The notes beneath the pieces are model-generated. The model was not told the DNA's origin and made no database searches. It was given only the letters and a program-made list of their open reading frames with translations. Shown one piece after another: positions 11,301 through 22,686 of a DNA stretch of 64,000 nucleotides. The translations under genes and the position numbers were made by a program. The stretch is from NCBI GenBank assembly GCA_905221605.1, contig CAJNDS010002776.1, forward strand, positions 1-64,000. The letters run 5' to 3'. The DNA comes from Symbiodinium natans. Its lineage: Eukaryota; Sar; Dinophyceae; Suessiales; Symbiodiniaceae. Position 1 is the stretch's first letter; each line of letters opens with the position of its first letter.

Positions 11301-13000
11301 TTGAGTGAGAGTTGTCGCTTTCTCAATTCGAACTCGACGTTGGACTCCTGTGCCAGACCAACAGAGGAGGTGTCGGAGGCAGCGCTGTCATTGAAGTTCA
11401 TGGTGTTTTCGCTCAAAGCTTAAAGAAATGGAGAGAGAGCCTTGTCAGGCCAGGTGCGGCGGCTACTATTTGTTGGGCGGCTGAACCGCATAGGTCGGCG
11501 CGAGGCCACTGCGAAAGTACAGAGCGCGTCCAAAGGCGACCAAACCTGGTGCAACAAAGCCTTCGACGGCCATGGCCTTAAAAGGCCCCCTAACGGGTGC
11601 TAGGCGAGTGCTATAGGCGAGTGCTGGGCAGTGCTGGGCGCGCCGAGGCAGCCATGGCTATGGCCAAGTTGGGCTGTCCTTCGGCATCGAGGCGCAGTTC
11701 CAGCTCCAACCCTGCCCCTGCCTACCCTGCCCATGGCAGATCCCATGCTTTGTTTCGGAGTGGGGAATCTGAGTTCAAGCCCATGACGCCGCAGCATTTT
11801 GCGATGCTTTCTAGGAATCAATGTCTGTGGGGAGATGGGGCACGACGAAATTCCTGGTTCAGCTTAGCGACTGGGGCATAGCTGGCAAGAAAGACCACCC
11901 GGTGGGGAGACCTGATTCAGCCTGGCCCGAGAACTGAAGTGCAGTACCTCCAGGGTACAGCGAAGCAATCTCAAACCGCTGAACTAAGTTCAAAGGCTGG
12001 AATATCGCAGAATCGTGAACGCATTGTCGCGCAGTGCCGCCATGCTTCCGTCAGTATGCGAGGCGAAATTTCAGAAGCAAAGTAGATGCTGGAAGGTGAC
12101 CAAGTTCGTTGGAAACGCGCAGTCGCTTTTTGTTTAGATCCACACGAAGCGCAGTTCAGGGCCATCAGGCGGGCCGTCCGATCCCTTCGTGTTGTGAGGA
12201 TCTGCGTGAGAGGGAAGATGCCTCCTCCCGTGGCGGCTTCCTGCTTGGCTGTCTTTGCATCCTGCTAAGACATGCTGAGGCAAACGTGCACATGCTGTGC
12301 ACTTCATCTCCGCCAAGCCGTGCCTGTCATCCACGATCTTTCCATGTGGCTCTGTGTGCACGTTTTCCCGCAGCCCTGCGCTGTCTTTCCTCAGAGCCCT
12401 GCTATCTGCATCTGCATCTCCATCCAGGTGTCCTTCACTTCTTGCTTGGTGGGAAGGGTTGTGCAGGTGCAGGTCTATGTTTCGGGGCCATGGATCGCCG
12501 GAGCTTCTGCGACGTGCAGCTTTGAGTAAGTGTGGACCTCTGGTGTTCTCATAGGTTTAGTATGAAGTATCGCATCCTTGCAGATTGTAAGATCGGCCGA
12601 AAGTAAATCTCAGAGAGGCCTCCAGGACTCCAGGTTTGACTCGAAACGGCTCGAAATGCCGACCCGAGTGAGCATGCTGACCGAGCATGCGTGATTGAGT
12701 CAACAAAGTTCAGCAAAGTTGCATTTGAGATGCGAGCGCGTTTGCGCCCGGAAGTTTGAAGCAGCTCTGCATGCCAGGAACGTGACATGTGGGGGGAGTT
12801 GGTGACGCAGGCACTGGAAAATTAGACTGATTGTTGTAGCAGCACCACACGACACCACCTTGTGCTACGTTTTGGCCAGAAATTCCGGCTGCCGGTACAT
12901 CTCTATGATTGCCTGGGCCTCACTTGGATCGTTGGACCACGTTGCGACGACAACATGCGACCTCTTGAGACTTAGGCTACATACCGCTTGAAAGATCGCC
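8321..13000. other. Single-copy stretch, no confident gene
   Basis: About 4.7 kb of mixed composition with only short open frames. None has a recognisable domain, and several overlap in conflicting frames (for example 9270-9870 on both strands). Local features: an ATG/GAT trinucleotide run at 9626-9655 that reads as a poly-Asp stretch in one + frame, a triplicated GAGCATCTT at about 9797-9825, a G tract at 8882 and a CATCTGCATCT run at about 12400. Short exons of a dispersed gene could be hidden here, but I cannot support any. Confidence 0.4.
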
Positions 13001-13387
13001 GCCAATGGCCGGTACGTCGCCGCTCGAACTTCCTCAGAAAGTTTTCAGAACGCCTTCAAGAATCTTGAGAAGACTCAAGCACTTTGAGAGTTCACTTCTT
13101 GGCCCTTGGCCCTGCCTTGATCGCTATGTCCGCTACGCGGAGGCCAAACAACTCGCAGACCTGCTTGAAGGATCTTCGTGGCGAGCCGAAGCTGCTCTGG
13201 AACTCAGGGCTAACTCAAGCCATTCAAGCCTACTGCTGTTCGGTCTTTTGATGCTCTCATCCATCCGGAAGGGAAGCTATTTGCTACGGGGCAAACTACC
13301 ATCCGCACCGTAGCTGCCTGGCCGGTCAGGAGAGACATGGAGAAAGAGTGTGTGCATCAATGTGTGTATGTGTGTGCGTGTGCGCTT

Positions 13388-13718
<331 letters not shown>

Positions 13719-14062
13719 TTGGCTGCATCGACTCAAGACTCAAAGCATCTCAAAGCCCAAGGAACAGCTGAAGGGGTGGTCCAAGCTGTCTGTCCACTTG
13801 AAGATCGATGCAGCCTGGATGAAGCTACCAACGCACTGCGCAAGTCCGGTGAACCCACCATGTTTCCACGTGCTGCAGAGCAAAGCCTGGCCTCCTCAGG
13901 TTGAAGGCTCGGAGTGGGACGTGCTGGAGTGGTCAGGGCCCCAGAGTTTGTTCTAAGCCGCAAATCTTGCTTCAGATTGCTTCGCTCTTCACCTCTTGCT
14001 TCGTTGCAGCCTAGGCTCAAATTCAGAAAGGGAGGTTATAGCTGTCACGCCCCAATGAAAGT

Positions 14063-14156
14063 ATGTCCGAGAAAGATGCCGTCGACGAGACCAGGCAGCT
14101 AATCCGAGAGGGGCACGCAGCAATTTTGCAGGCCGCTTTGAGTCGAGAACTTCTCG
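14063..14156 (+). CDS. Candidate first exon, unknown protein
   Basis: ATG at 14063 opens a frame reading MSEKDAVDETRQLIREG and then HAAILQAALSRELL, a soluble helical N-terminus. It runs into a good GT donor (GTACGT) at 14157; without splicing the frame stops at 14222. The balanced composition and the initiator Met make it more convincing than its surroundings. It may belong with the helical coding segment at 15137-15793, but no continuous set of exons could be traced. Function unknown. Confidence 0.3.
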
Positions 14157-15136
14157 GTACGTGGATTCCATTTGACTTTCCCGACATGGCCCAAGTGCTG
14201 CGATTTCCAGGTGGTCCGCTATAGCGACGATTCGGCCGGCGATGCTTTCGCTAAGTTCCGAAAGGGTGTCGTCCGCCGGGCACCAAGACAGAGCAATTCT
14301 GCATGAGCAACACAGAATGTGGGTTTAACTAGGCCGTACACCTGCCAAAGAGGTGCCGACTCCAGTCACCAGTCGACGGTGCTTCAGGCAGTCAGCAGCG
14401 GCGCGCCTTTGCGCACGCATACGCCGCGCACGCGCTGTGGCTTCATGTGCCAAACTTGTTGCAGGAACTAGACCAGAAGCCGAAGGCAGGAAGTCCATGG
14501 CCGCAGAGGTTAAAAGTTGGGCTGCGGTGTGTTGGGGGGGGGAGAGTCGGGTTTCCAGCTTTTGCATCAAGATAGCAATGGAGAGGGAAGCAGGAAGCTA
14601 AGTCAGCTAAGTCGAAAGCTTCTGGGGCAGGTTCTGATGTTCCTGGCTGAGTTTGCCAAATGCCGAAGGCCGCACCGAAGGCAACCTGCCAGTGCCTGGC
14701 ATGGGCTTCACTCGCTTCACTTCGCTTCACTCGCTGCACTCGCGTCGCTTGAGCTGAGCGTAGGCAGATCGCCAATGTGGCCAGCATCCTTCTCAAGGAC
14801 TCTGCATGGCGAGAAGCCTCCGAGGCATACAGAAGCTTCATCTTGCTGAACTAGAGCAAACGTGCGCAGTGTTTGCTATGCCACGTCGCAGTCCACTGCT
14901 TAGCCTTTGCCTCCAGGGCTGCGGCTTCCTGGCCATGCTGCCAGATGAGGTGGAGTTTCACTCAGAGGCAACATGGAACTGGAATCCTGGAAAGACGTAC
15001 GCACAAAATTTTTCAGAATAGAATTGCAGAATTTAAAAATTCAGAGTGAGTTCAATGCTGAGAGGAGGCGGCACACGGACGCCCAGCTGGCCCAGCTGGC
15101 CTTGCTGGCCTAGCTCCTCAGAGTTCCGGGAGGGCC

Positions 15137-15793
15137 GTGGCCCCTGAGGCATCTGAGGCCCTTTTGTCGGTACAGGAGGCGATTTCTGTGCTACGGCGCT
15201 TGGACTTCGAGAGGATGCCTGAAGAAGGGCAACATGAGGCCACACGAAGCTTGCAGCAGATGGCCCAGGGCTTGCACTTGGTGCAGCAGTATCACCCGGA
15301 GGAGCTTCAGGCAGGAGACCCTGTCAGTGACCCTTCAGGGATCCTTCAGTCCCCAGTGTCGTTGGAAAATGGGTTCCATCGTTTTTTTGGGCTCAGATGT
15401 TTCTGTTTGTGCTCTGCACAACCTGTGAAGGCCGTCTCGCGCTTGGAGCCAAAGCTGTCCATCCTGCGGTTTCTGCTGCTGGCATACGAGCGACTGAGTC
15501 GGGAGCAGGCGCTGCAGGTCTTGCGCCTGCTGCTTCAAACGCAGGAGCTGGCAAGTTGGCGGCACGCTGCAAACAGCGATCACGAGCTCCTGGAAGCACT
15601 GGAAGCACTGCGAGTGTGCTTGCTGGATAATGACCAAAGTCCTATCTCCCCAAACTCACGCTCCGACTACGAGTCCGCTGAAGAGGACGGACAGAGAGAA
15701 AGCAGGGCGGAGAATGTAGAAGAGTGTTCCGGAAGAGGTATGGTAGGAAGCGAGAAGAAGACAGGCACAAGGGTGCCTCATTTTTTGGTTTGA
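15137..15793 (+). CDS. Candidate exons of a helical protein, unknown function
   Basis: A + frame open for 218 codons. Residues 10-57 (ALLSVQEAISVLRRLDFERM onward to HPEELQ) and 98-170 (VKAVSRLEPKLSILRFLLLA, then YERLSREQALQVLRLLLQTQ) are Leu/Gln/Glu-rich amphipathic helices, like an armadillo/HEAT-type or other helical repeat protein. The middle (about 58-96) is less protein-like and may be an intron: AG|GCAGGAG near 15310 could be a GC donor and AAG|GCCG near 15429 an acceptor. The tail from about residue 175 is Ser/Glu-rich and may be read-through. No family recognised. Confidence 0.4.
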   Translation: MAPEASEALLSVQEAISVLRRLDFERMPEEGQHEATRSLQQMAQGLHLVQQYHPEELQAGDPVSDPSGILQSPVSLENGFHRFFGLRCFCLCSAQPVKAVSRLEPKLSILRFLLLAYERLSREQALQVLRLLLQTQELASWRHAANSDHELLEALEALRVCLLDNDQSPISPNSRSDYESAEEDGQRESRAENVEECSGRGMVGSEKKTGTRVPHFLV

Positions 15794-16262
15794 CAGGTCA
15801 GCATATTCAGTTGGTACTTTGAGCATTGCTCACTAGGGGACAGCCGCAACACCAAAACCCAAGATCCACAGCAACGGGCCCGACACGGCATGTTTCGACG
15901 CTTTCTTTTCGATTGCCCGTGTTAATAAAAACGACTGATGCAGAAATCCTGAATACGTGCCGAGTCCTACCAAACGGTCGGTGAAGAGAGGTTCCTCAGA
16001 GACGATGTGTCCCGACCAAGGGAGGCATTTCAACTTGTGGAGGCGAGCAGCGCTATGTAATAGCTTAGCAACTACGCTGTGGAGGCGTGATCGTGCAGGA
16101 CGAGAGGCAAAGTGAGTTGGCATCAAAGCTGTGTGTCGCTGATTCCTCCTGATGATGACTGGTTTCTTCGATGATTTCATCGTGATACCGAAAGCCACGA
16201 GTGGCAAACACGTTTCTTCCGTTCAATTAACTTGGGTGGCATGTTGCCACAGAGGAGAAGAA

Positions 16263-16530
16263 TAATTGTAAACGCTTGCGCGCGCCGCCTCGGCAGCCGG
16301 GCCGGCCCACGGACAGGAAAGGAGGAAAAAGGGTTTCTGGGAAAGGCCTCAACAAGGGGTTGCAGGGGTCCGGAAGTTTTGAGGGGGTGGCAGGAAGGTT
16401 CAGGGGCGTCTTAGGGTCCCAGGGCAGTCCCAGGTGGTCCCAGGAGCCTTGTGGGGGGTCCCAAAGAAGGAGCCGCTGACAGGCGGGACCCCCCACGGCA
16501 TCGGTTTGCAGCTGCCCCAAGCCATCGGGG
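16263..16530 (+). mobile_element. Dispersed element copy (ATTGTAAACGCTTGCGCGCG start)
   Basis: Starts ATTGTAAACGCTTGCGCGCG, then CCGCCTCGGCAGCCGGGCCG, GCCCACGGACAGGAAAGGAG. This is nearly identical to the element at 19388, and the same start occurs at 60151. After about 70 bp the sequence diverges into a G/C-rich GGTCCCAGG-type segment (16370-16530), so the right end is uncertain. No coding capacity. Confidence 0.55.
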
Positions 16531-16739
16531 GGGTACGGTGTTCAAACATAATTTTTTCACTGTTCATAGTTATGGTTGCTTGTTCGTGAATGATGCCATC
16601 ATAGCATATGCTCTTGCAAATGTTGCCGGTTGCTCTTCTTTCTGTTTGTTGACCATGTTCAAGGGCAGGGGGATGGCAGAGAAGCGAGAGAGCAGCCAGA
16701 GGCTGATGCACGGAAAGCGCTGATGCATGGAAAGCGCCC

Positions 16740-17590
16740 GTCCGAGCTGAGCCTTCGTGCTGAGCGACCTGGTCTTTGAGTTGCTTTCTGCTTTCTGTTT
16801 ATGGCTGTTAGTATGTTTCTTTGTGTGTTCGTGCATTGAAAATTTGCGTTTGCGGACTTGACTAATACATACTGGGCATTCTATCGTTAGTCGCTGGCAT
16901 TGTTTGCTGTTTTCTAGTTTTCTCCTCTCTATGTCCTTGATCATATTCGTTATCTTGCTCACTTATTTGTTCTTTACTTCTTTCTCTGTGTGCTATTGCT
17001 GTTGTAATACTTTCAAGTTAGTATCTTGCATGGTTTCGTCTCTTTTCAAGCTTTTCTTCGTGATTGTTGAATCCTCGGTGTTTCTCCCTATAGTTTGCCT
17101 GAGCTTCCAAGCATTGATGATATAGTTTTCTGGAAGGTCTGCAATCATCCAAAGATTACGTTGTGTTTTGAACTCTGTTGTAATTTCTTGGTTCATAATC
17201 TCCCTCACATATTATCGCCATATATATGTATTATTACAAGTTGTTTAACCATATTCATGCGCTTTCATTTGGTTTGCCGATGCAATACCGATAAAATTGT
17301 TGATGCAATGCGTTGTATCTGTTTCTTGATAGCTCCTTAAACGCAAACTTTGTTAAGTTCTCAGAAACAGGGAAGTCATACAATACCCTAAAAAGGAAAT
17401 TGAGAGCTTCTCTATTCTTGCATGATAGTGCTTTTGAAATTTTGGCTCTTCTAGGAGTTCTTCAAGTTGAAAACAAACGTCATGATTGTCCTCACAAAAA
17501 TTTTTGTAACTTAGTTGAAGATTACGAGAGCAGTTGGGTTTATCCTCAAATGCCTCCCAAACCACCAAAGTTCCATGTGAGTACAGGAGC
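16740..17590 (-). pseudogene. AT-rich island with broken, foreign-looking coding on the minus strand
   Basis: Composition drops abruptly to an A-rich minus strand. The frame entering from 17590 is open for about 80 residues (WEAFEDKPNCSRNL, EELLEEPKFQKHYHARIEKL). Around 17405 the better coding moves to another frame (VLYDFPVSENLTKFAFKELS, then RNRYNALHQQFYRYC). Further on, the first frame carries NLWMIADLPENYIINAWKLR, and near 16880 a C2H2-like CPVCISQVRKRKFS followed by MHEHTKKH. The first frame is interrupted only by TAA or TAG until a TGA at 16564. I read this as a decayed gene of foreign or mobile origin; no family was recognised, and A-rich DNA is naturally poor in stops. Confidence 0.35.
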
Positions 17591-18231
17591 TCCACGCGAC
17601 CGCCGAGAATCACGCAAGGTGCCGACAGTCCGGAGTCATGGGCCGTAGGCGTCTTGCACCTTACACTGCCTTGCACCCCCACCGATGGGCCCCCCGAAAT
17701 TCATTTCACGTCACATCTGAAGAAGATCCCGTGCTGTTTCGTGTTAATCCAGTGGACTGTCAAAGCATACGCCGGTGTCACGCTTGTTTGTCGGGAAGAG
17801 GCTTACTTGTGATTAGGTGGAGCAGCCCCGAAGCCTAAAGTACTAAAGGGGGTACCGGGAGCGGAATGGGCTGGCCCCCAAACCGGGCCTAACCCATGAG
17901 AAAATTGGCAGGGGTCGCGGGGGTGGGGGTCCAAAGCTTGGGAATGGGCACTGGAACTTGCAGACCTTCAAGTCCCTAAAGTCCCTAAACCATACAAGGG
18001 GCACTGAAGGCAGCAAACTGAGAAAAGCAGATGTCACAAGTGACACCTTGTAGTGGTGTTGCGATCATGTTTGTGCTACCGCACTGCGAGGCAAGGTCCC
18101 GTTTGCGCCCAAAAAGCCAAAAAGCTCCTTCCAGGTGGATGTGGCAAGATGCTGGTCGGGGCTACGGCGGGCCCATCGGAGCGGGCACCTGAAGATGGGA
18201 GGAATGCTTGTCAACGCTTGTGCTGATAAAC

Positions 18232-18640
18232 ATCGAGTAGGAACTGAGTAGGAACTGAGTAGGAACTGAGTAGGAACTGAGCAAGTCTGAGCAACGTCAT
18301 GTCACCTCAAGCCTCAAGGCTGGGCTGGCGCGGCTGAATCCAGCACGTTGGAGCCAGCTGCTGCCCGAGGCGACACCCCAAACAGTCTACTGTTCGGGTT
18401 CGAAATTCATTTAAGGATTGCCGACATTCTGACAACTGTTGCCGGGTTCCTGAGCTCCTTGTCTCCGTTTGTCTCCTTTAGTCTCCCTTTGTCTCCTTTT
18501 GTCGCCCTTTGTCTCCCTTCGTCTCCCTTTGTCTCCCTTTGTCTCCCTTCATGCGGGTGGCTTTGCAGGGTTGCTGTGCTCCTCGCCTCCCTTTGTCTCC
18601 CTTTGTCTCCCTTTGTCTCCCGTCGTCTCCACTGTTTCTC
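18232..18640. repeat. Short tandem repeats (GAGTAGGAACT and GTCTCCCTTT)
   Basis: Four or five copies of the 11-mer GAGTAGGAACT lie at about 18232-18285. From about 18455 to 18640 the unit GTCTCCCTTT recurs about fifteen times in two blocks separated by a 35-bp insert. The apparent Leu/Ser/Val repeat protein on the + strand is this repeat translated. Confidence 0.8.
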
Positions 18641-18780
18641 GGACGCGCCTTTGACTGTTTGGGGTCTTCAGTGGTGTGACTTTTGAAGATGTGCCATGAG
18701 AGTATTCTACATGTGGCTTAGAATTTGCCTGCGTCTGCTAGTTGAAGCATGGCAGTTTCTGCTAAAGCTGATATTTTCTG

Positions 18781-19310
18781 GTGACCGTTCTGGAAAGAAT
18801 CCGCAGCTGGCGCCACTGTGGAATCACAACCAAGGAAAAGGTGATCGATGACCTGTGCCAGTTCCTGGGAACCACCTCTGAGGACAGGCCAGTAAGATTG
18901 GAGCATCCGGCTGCATTTTCTTTGCCCAAATTGTGCAAGCAGCACCAAAGACATCATTCATGCAAGATCCACAAGCTCAGGAAGTTGAAGTGGATGGTCG
19001 GAGACGGAAGATCGAAGTGGCAAACGTGAGAGAAGCCGTAAGGAAGCTGCAAGAGCACAGCTACACCTGATCTGCGGTATTGGACCGGTGCAAATGATTG
19101 TCATGTTAGAGTTCGTGCAGCACGTGACCCCGCAATCGTTGCCGCACAGCTCAGAAGCTTTTCTTTGGCAGATTTTGGCAAGCAAGAAAGTGCACGTGAG
19201 GCTGATCAGCAACCCTGCTGAGTGGGACAAGGTGGGGTCCAAGGGAGCTAGAGTTGCTTCGACCGCGTTCGTTGTTCGGGTCTGCAACAAAGATCTAGCA
19301 AGATAACGTC
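18781..19310 (+). pseudogene. Coding-like relic with frame change
   Basis: Three + frames in succession look protein-like: 18790-18960 (KEKVIDDLCQFLGTTSEDRP), 18960-19067 (DPQAQEVEVDGRRRKIEVAN, VREAVRKLQEHSY), then one base over from about 19071 (DLRYWTGANDCHVRVRAARD, PAIVAAQLRSFSLADFGKQE). The last two are separated by a single nucleotide, so this is either a frameshifted gene remnant or exons with a very short intervening sequence. No family recognised. Confidence 0.3.
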
Positions 19311-19387
19311 TCCACAGCTGCCTTCTTATGAACGTTACCTGGATTGAATGATTTTGTAAAGGGTCTAATGAGTCTGCTGTCCCTTTA

Positions 19388-19627
19388 ATTGTAAACGCTT
19401 GCGCGCGCACCGCCTCGGCAGCCGGGCCGGCCCACGGACAGGAAAGGAGGAAAGAGGGTTTCTGGTCAGGAAGCGGGGAGGTGGGGGGGGGTCCCACAGG
19501 CCGGGAGGGGGGGGGGGGGTCAGCCACAAAATTTTTGGGGGAAGGGTTGGGTTAGGGGGAAGGAGGCCCGATCCGGGTCTGCTGCACTGCTTGTTCCAGA
19601 CGCTTCTCGGCAGGAAGCCGAGGCGAA
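19388..19627 (+). mobile_element. Dispersed 240-bp element with 10-bp flanking repeat
   Basis: Begins ATTGTAAACGCTTGCGCGCG and ends GGCAGGAAGCCGAGGCGAA. It is flanked on both sides by TGTCCCTTTA (19378-19387 and 19628-19637), a likely 10-bp target-site duplication. The interior includes CCGCCTCGGCAGCCGGGCCG and G tracts. Its first ~70 bp match 16263, and its last ~65 bp match the short copy at 60151. With no coding capacity it is a non-autonomous element of unknown class. Confidence 0.65.
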
Positions 19628-19639
19628 TGTCCCTTTATT

Positions 19640-20590
19640 TCATGTTATCCTGCCTCTATCAAACATACTTACTACATCAACTTCTTTTCGCATTCTTGAA
19701 TGAGTCCCTGTGTCTTCTGGTCGCTGACTTGAAGCAAGAGGAAAACCATAGCTCCGACTTCCAAAAATATTACCATAATCACTATTTGTTGTCCCGCTGC
19801 TGAGCTTGCAAGCATCTAGTTCTTGAAGACCGTGCAGTGGTGGCGTCTACATATCCCGAGAGTCATGTTCCCGAATATCGCGGGTGGCAGACGTGGCGGG
19901 GTTAGTCTGAGGTGTCTACTGGTGTCTAGTAAAATCTGGCCTGGTGCGCCCCCTAAATTGCTACCGTGATGAGCTTGCTCCCTGCACGCAAAGCCCCCAA
20001 CCACCTCACCACCGCTTTGCAGCGTCACTGCACCGGACTCCTTGCGCATGATTTATCCCTGTTGGTGAGGTGCGAACTCTTGACATGGAGGCGTGATGTG
20101 TTGCAGCTGTCCAACGGCCCCCACGTGATGCGGCGTTGAGCTTTGTCAGATACATTTTGGCTTCGGCTCTGCAGCGGAGTTGCCGCAGTACAAGGCAAGG
20201 ACAGCGGGCAGGCCCTCCTTTAAGTTTTCTTTGCTCAACAACGGAAAGAAGCATCGGAAAGAACAGACAGACAGAGAGCAGAGAGAGAATGTTCTCTCTC
20301 AACCCAAAAGTAAAAGTACATTCAAAACAAGGCCTTCTCCTTAATGACTCCTTCCCCCCTCTCGCAGTGTGCTCGACACCGAGGCCCTGAGCTTGCAGGA
20401 GAAGCTGACTCGCCAGGCCCGCATTCTTTCGGTCCGCGTTCGAGACGCTTTCCGCGACTGTACTCCCCACGCCCATTCCGTGTTCTCTCAGTTCTCTCTC
20501 GCTCCCTGTCGATCTCTGTCGATCTCTGATTGCGCATGTTCTTTTTGAGTACACAGTCAACGCTGCTCTCGCTCCCCCTCTCTCCCTCTC
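19640..20590. other. No confident gene
   Basis: Single-copy DNA with conflicting short frames. At 20270-20290 and 20480-20590 there are GAGAGA/CTCTCT tracts of the kind that precede trans-splice acceptors. Nothing else recognisable. Confidence 0.35.
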
Positions 20591-20607
20591 TCGGTGAGGT
20601 GTCAATC

Positions 20608-20883
20608 ATGGAAGGTCTCCGGAAGAGGTTCTTCTGCACAGGCACTGTGGCAAAGTGTGGCAAAGTATTTCAAGCTTCTCGACGCTTCCCAGCCTCTGAT
20701 CGACCGCAGGGTCCACACTGGAAGTCTACCGACAAGGGTGGACCCCACAGGACGAGTAATTCGCGACAACCATCAGTGCTGCTTCTTGAAGAAACACACA
20801 AAGCAAGCTGCAAATTTCAGAGCATGAACAAGTGCCTCACAGGACAACTGTGGCGTGGAACCATGTGGCGAGACCGCTCCTGA
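20608..20883 (+). CDS. Candidate small ORF behind a pyrimidine tract
   Basis: ATG at 20608 follows a long CT tract (about 20566-20592) and a GAG at 20595-20597, the arrangement expected for a spliced-leader acceptor. The frame gives a basic 91-residue product (MEGLRKRFFCTGTVAKCGKV onward) without a recognisable domain. The alternative frame (FKLLDASQPLIDRR) is equally protein-like, so this may be an exon in either frame. Confidence 0.25.
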   Translation: MEGLRKRFFCTGTVAKCGKVFQASRRFPASDRPQGPHWKSTDKGGPHRTSNSRQPSVLLLEETHKASCKFQSMNKCLTGQLWRGTMWRDRS

Positions 20884-21606
20884 GCTGCCGTGCAAATGCC
20901 AAGAAATGCCACCTCTCCCGGTGCACGAACATGTGCCCACACACACATGTTTTCGAGGCCTCCAGTCTACCTGCCAAATGGCTTTTCTGTGACAGCATTC
21001 GCCGTGAGCTACGTCGCGCCCTCTTTGCTCTAAACAGCTAAGGCTTAGGCGGTGGGTGCGCTTGTGATGAGAGCGAAGTGTAGTTTGGGCTCAGGTGCAC
21101 AAAGAGCTTGTCGACGTGAGCTTGGAATGAGCTCTGGGGCAAAACTTGGCCCCGACGTCCGACTCAGCTAATGCACAAAGGCAAAAAAACCAAGGGTACT
21201 CAAAAGAGCACTGATAAGATTCTGGGGGAGAGAAGGAGGGAAAGGCTCTGAGAGGCTCTGCTGAAAGGGTGGAAAGGTGCTCCTTTTTGTACATCTCTCA
21301 GACCTCTCACGTCTAACGCATGTCCGCACGGGCTCTCTCTCTCTCTCTCCGCAGTGCTTGGGCTCGCCGTGTCGCACAGAGAAGAGAGCGAAATCGAGAG
21401 TGGCTCGAGATTTCTCTCACATTCTTCTTGTTCACATTCTTTTCGTACGTCATGTTTATTTTCGTTCTACTCAAAAAGCCCTTTTGGATGGAACATGGCT
21501 TACCGAGTCGCTAAATCTCAGAGCTACAGCTATCGTCTTCACGCACTTGAGTAGGCATATCTGGAAGACGGAGATTTCGCTCTTCGACACCGGCCATCTC
21601 ATTTCA

Positions 21607-22686
21607 ATGGTGGGCGACGGCTTGGGGCGCCTGGGGCGCTTCAGGGGATGCAGCGGCACCTTGGCGGCTCTGGCGTTCCTTGGCTTGTGCTCGCAGGGCT
21701 TTGGGCAGAATCTTCAGAAGGGCCAGGAGGCACCCTGCTCCGGCAGCTCTATTCTACGAATGATCCGGGACTTCGCGCCTGAGTGCATCTCGGCTTGCCC
21801 AGAAGTGTGCGTCCCAATGGCAAGCCTCATCACCAATGTCATGATGGGCCAAGATCCTTTTTTGACGATCTGCCCAAACTGGCAGACCTTTTATTGCATG
21901 GCTTTGCCAGATGTCTTGGGATCATGCACGCCGCTTCTGGATGCCGCCAAGAAGTATGTGGGAATCGATCTGCCCAGGAGTGGTGAGCAGCTCATGGAAG
22001 TCTGCGAGGTGTCCAGCACCTCCACAGCCCCCACAGCCCCCAGCACCTCCACCATGACTGCAACAAAAGTAACAACAATCACCAAGTCGACCAAGTCCAC
22101 CACATTCACAGGGACCACATTCGCCGAAGGCGATGCGTCCACGTCAGAGCCTGCAGAGACCACTGTAAAAGAAGTGGCCGAAAGCTCTTCGTTTCCCAAT
22201 CAAAGCCCAGCTCGAGGAGCGACTTCGACAACGGCCACAGTCACAGCCACAGCCACAGCCACAGCCACAGCTACAAATAGCATTACTTCCACACTTACAG
22301 CCACTAGCACCGGAACCCTCACCACGACCACACCCACTCCACACACCGTGACAACGGAGCTCACCGAAGCAGGCACAACAGACGCAAGCACAACAGACGC
22401 AAGCACAACAGGTGCAAGCACATCAGAAAGTACGACAAGTTCTGAGGATTCTCAGCCGTTGCAAAGCACAGCTCTCGATGATCTTGTGGTAGTAGCAGCC
22501 GGGCCTCCGATGAATCAATCTCAGCAAAATCAGACAGAGGATGTTGAGGTCCACAACACCAGCAACAACTCAGACTCAGACGATGTTGATGATTTTCGAG
22601 ATGGCCGCGGGCTTACCCCGTGCTTCTTCAGTCTTGCGATGCGGTGGTCATGCTGTGGTCTGAGTGCCGGTTTTGGGGACAGTTGA
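21607..22686 (+). CDS. Secreted Cys-rich protein with mucin-like Thr/Ser tail
   Basis: The frame is open from 21277, but I choose ATG 21607 because it starts a signal-peptide-like segment (basic GRLGRFRG, then hydrophobic TLAALAFLGLCSQGFGQ). Residues about 40-135 form a compact domain with about eight Cys (CSGSSILRMIRDFAPECISA, CPEVCVPM, CPNWQTFYCM, CTPLL, VCEV). Residues 136-300 are a Thr/Ser/Ala/Pro-rich tract, including an ACAGCC hexamer expansion near 22228-22275, likely to be O-glycosylated. An acidic NNSDSDDVDDF segment follows. The last ~30 residues (from GRGLTPC) change character and may be intron read-through, so the true C-terminus is uncertain. Probably exported or cell-surface; function unknown. 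A CTCTCT tract and CAG at 21333-21355 could be a trans-splice or intron acceptor. Confidence 0.6.
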   Translation: MVGDGLGRLGRFRGCSGTLAALAFLGLCSQGFGQNLQKGQEAPCSGSSILRMIRDFAPECISACPEVCVPMASLITNVMMGQDPFLTICPNWQTFYCMALPDVLGSCTPLLDAAKKYVGIDLPRSGEQLMEVCEVSSTSTAPTAPSTSTMTATKVTTITKSTKSTTFTGTTFAEGDASTSEPAETTVKEVAESSSFPNQSPARGATSTTATVTATATATATATNSITSTLTATSTGTLTTTTPTPHTVTTELTEAGTTDASTTDASTTGASTSESTTSSEDSQPLQSTALDDLVVVAAGPPMNQSQQNQTEDVEVHNTSNNSDSDDVDDFRDGRGLTPCFFSLAMRWSCCGLSAGFGDS

